Positions 8,861-9,529 of a DNA stretch of 9,529 nt are shown here, in pieces. Made by a program: the position numbers and the translations under genes. The notes under the pieces were generated by a model. It was not told the origin of the DNA. It was given only the letters and a program-made list of their open reading frames with translations, and searched no databases. Positions within the stretch are counted from its first letter, which is position 1. Each line of letters starts with the position of its first letter. The stretch is from NCBI GenBank assembly GCA_902494585.1, contig CABUUD010000074.1, positions 1-9,529 on the forward strand, written 5' to 3'. The DNA is from an uncultured Collinsella sp. GTDB taxonomy: Bacteria; Actinomycetota; Coriobacteriia; Coriobacteriales; Coriobacteriaceae.

Positions 8861-8885
8861 TATTGTTAGTGCTATACTAACAATA
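8861..8885. promoter_or_regulatory. Perfect 10-bp dyad between the two PFL genes: possible operator or hairpin
   Basis: TATTGTTAGT (8861-8870) and ACTAACAATA (8876-8885) are perfect inverted repeats around a 5-base centre (GCTAT), starting one base past the core stop codon. The AT-rich, symmetric make-up resembles a protein-binding operator more than a terminator, since no T-run follows. TATACT (8873-8878) inside it looks like a -10 hexamer, but no good -35 lies 16-18 bases upstream. It does not match the FNR consensus (TTGAT, four bases, ATCAA). Confidence 0.55.
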
Positions 8886-8901
8886 ACGATTACTGATTAG
8901 C

Positions 8902-8921
8902 GCGCCGGTCTCGGCCGGCGC
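8902..8921 (+). other. GC-rich intergenic hairpin upstream of the radical-domain gene
   Basis: GCGCCGG (8902-8908) pairs with CCGGCGC (8915-8921) around a 6-base loop (TCTCGG). No T-run follows, so it is not a standard terminator. It could mark an mRNA processing or stability point, protecting the 5' end of a separate message for the small protein. The ribosome binding site begins 10 bases later. Confidence 0.6.
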
Positions 8922-8930
8922 CTATCAATC

Positions 8931-8938
8931 GAAGGAGA
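8931..8938 (+). promoter_or_regulatory. Strong ribosome binding site of the radical-domain gene
   Basis: GAAGGAGA lies about 7 bases before the ATG at 8945. It is stronger and better spaced than the site of the core gene, which suggests the small protein is made at least as efficiently as the core. Confidence 0.8.
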
Positions 8939-8944
8939 CACATT

Positions 8945-9196
8945 ATGAAGGTTTCTGAAGTTTCCGAGACTCAGGCCGATAACCTGGTCCACATGCTCGA
9001 CGCTTACGCCGAGAAGGGTGGCCACCACCTGAACATCAACGTCTTCAACCGTGAGACGCTGCTCGACGCTCAGGCTCACCCCGAGAAGTACCCGCAGCTG
9101 ACCATCCGCGTTTCTGGCTATGCCGTGAACTTCCACACGCTCACCAAGGAGCAGCAGGACGAGGTCATTTCGCGTACTTTCCACGACAAGTTCTAA
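8945..9196 (+). CDS. Stand-alone glycyl-radical domain of pyruvate formate-lyase
   Basis: This 83-aa protein corresponds to the C-terminal domain of PFL. Residues 29-75 follow the end of E. coli PflB closely: LNINVFNRETLLDA, then HPEKYPQLTIRVSGYAV, then LTKEQQDEVISRTF. Gly58 in RVSGYAV is the residue that carries the stable radical after activation by an S-adenosylmethionine radical activase. The protein must dock into the core encoded just upstream to put the radical next to Cys409-Cys410. Residues 1-26 replace the linker that joins the two parts in ordinary PFL. It is shorter than E. coli GrcA (YfiD, 127 aa), a spare radical domain that rescues oxygen-cleaved PFL. Unlike the GrcA case, the core here has no radical domain of its own, so this protein is probably essential for activity. 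It starts 85 bases after the core stop, in a different frame, with its own strong ribosome binding site. Confidence 0.92.
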   Translation: MKVSEVSETQADNLVHMLDAYAEKGGHHLNINVFNRETLLDAQAHPEKYPQLTIRVSGYAVNFHTLTKEQQDEVISRTFHDKF

Positions 9197-9261
9197 AGGG
9201 ATTTAACTCCTGCAGGATCGCGAGGGCGTAATGGGCTTCTCCCCAGAACGTCCTCGGACAT

Positions 9262-9302
9262 GAAAGTGCCCCGCCGTGCGCTTCGCGCGGCGGGGCACTT
9301 TC
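9262..9302. terminator. Bidirectional terminator between the PFL pair and the HTH gene
   Basis: A long stem, GAAAGTGCCCCGCC (9262-9275) with GGCGGGGCACTTTC (9289-9302), is topped by GCGC/GCGC around TTC, with a 2-base bulge. The A-rich left edge and T-rich right edge let it work in both directions: after the radical-domain gene on + (65 bases past its stop) and after the HTH gene on the minus strand (12 bases past its stop). Confidence 0.85.
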
Positions 9303-9314
9303 GTCCTGACGCTC

Positions 9315-9529
9315 CTATTTGGCAAGGTGTTTTTTAGAATCCGTTTTGCGCTCGGCCTCGAACGCCTGCCTGTCCCAATCGAGCGGGAGCCCCGCCTCGA
9401 CCCATGCCTCGTAGGCCCTCCTTATGGGCTTGAGCTCCCTTTGGCCCCTCTCCAGCATCGAGATGTACTTCTCGCTGGTGCCCAGTATGGACGCCGCCCT
9501 CACCTGGCTGACCTTCGCCGCGCGCCTGG
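9315..9529 (-). CDS. XRE-type helix-turn-helix protein, 3' part only (gene runs off the window)
   Basis: The frame stays open to the last base of the window, so the N-terminus is missing; about 71 residues are visible. The visible start reads RRAAKVSQVRAASILGTSEK and continues to YISMLERGQRELKP. This is the typical Cro/C1-type pattern: a helix beginning with SQ, a turn, a recognition helix, then an ERG-like ending. A GTG at 9503 is possible as a start but would cut the helix-turn-helix, so the true start is probably outside. The C-terminal part (PIRRAYEAWVEAGLPLDWD and beyond) has a charged tail (KTDSKKHLAK) and no domain I recognise. AGG and ATA codons are frequent, like the transposase and unlike the PFL genes, which hints at acquired DNA. 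Target and role unknown. It is unlikely to be co-regulated with the PFL genes, from which a terminator separates it. Confidence 0.65.
   Translation of the reverse strand, partial: RRAAKVSQVRAASILGTSEKYISMLERGQRELKPIRRAYEAWVEAGLPLDWDRQAFEAERKTDSKKHLAK

Overview
The window looks like a chromosomal segment of an anaerobic, GC-rich Gram-positive bacterium of the Coriobacteriia, probably Collinsella or a close relative. This placement is an inference. It rests on high GC, use of GTG starts, an IS1249-like transposase, a MarR-controlled heterodimeric ABC exporter and a strongly expressed fermentative pyruvate formate-lyase (PFL). No rRNA or marker gene is present to settle it.

Layout. (1) Bases 1 to 1336 hold an insertion sequence of the IS256 family, IS1249-like. 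It has one transposase gene on the + strand, a near-perfect inverted repeat at each end, and a second copy of the left-end motif at 89-105. A rho-independent terminator lies between the two left-end copies. (2) Bases 1337-1530 are non-coding and end at a strong hairpin terminator at 1531-1564. (3) A three-gene operon on the minus strand (6256 down to 1594) encodes a MarR-type repressor and the two halves of a heterodimeric ABC exporter. The three genes overlap or touch at their start and stop codons. A 15-bp inverted repeat with one mismatch covers the repressor start codon and is a good candidate for autoregulation. (4) A gene-free region of about 510 bp (6297-6807) carries a long inverted repeat and the leader of the next gene. 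(5) Bases 6808-9196 encode PFL on the + strand as two separate proteins: a 683-aa catalytic core and an 83-aa glycyl-radical domain, in different reading frames. The 85-bp gap between them contains two hairpins and a new ribosome binding site. A strong bidirectional terminator follows. (6) The 3' part of an XRE-type helix-turn-helix gene on the minus strand runs off the window end.

How the genes work together. The exporter operon is self-contained: a repressor that probably responds to a small molecule controls an efflux pump with one degenerate and one active ATP site. The PFL pair performs the key step of anaerobic pyruvate breakdown (pyruvate + CoA to acetyl-CoA + formate). The core holds the Cys-Cys pair and the substrate site, and the small protein supplies the Gly radical. 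Together they add up to one normal-length PFL (683 + 83 = 766 aa; E. coli PflB is 760), so nothing appears to be missing. The enzyme seems to have been divided at the linker before the radical domain. No PFL-activating enzyme gene is in the window.

The most interesting item is the split PFL, with its own regulatory-looking signals between the two parts. It resembles a built-in version of the exchangeable radical domain known from E. coli GrcA (YfiD).
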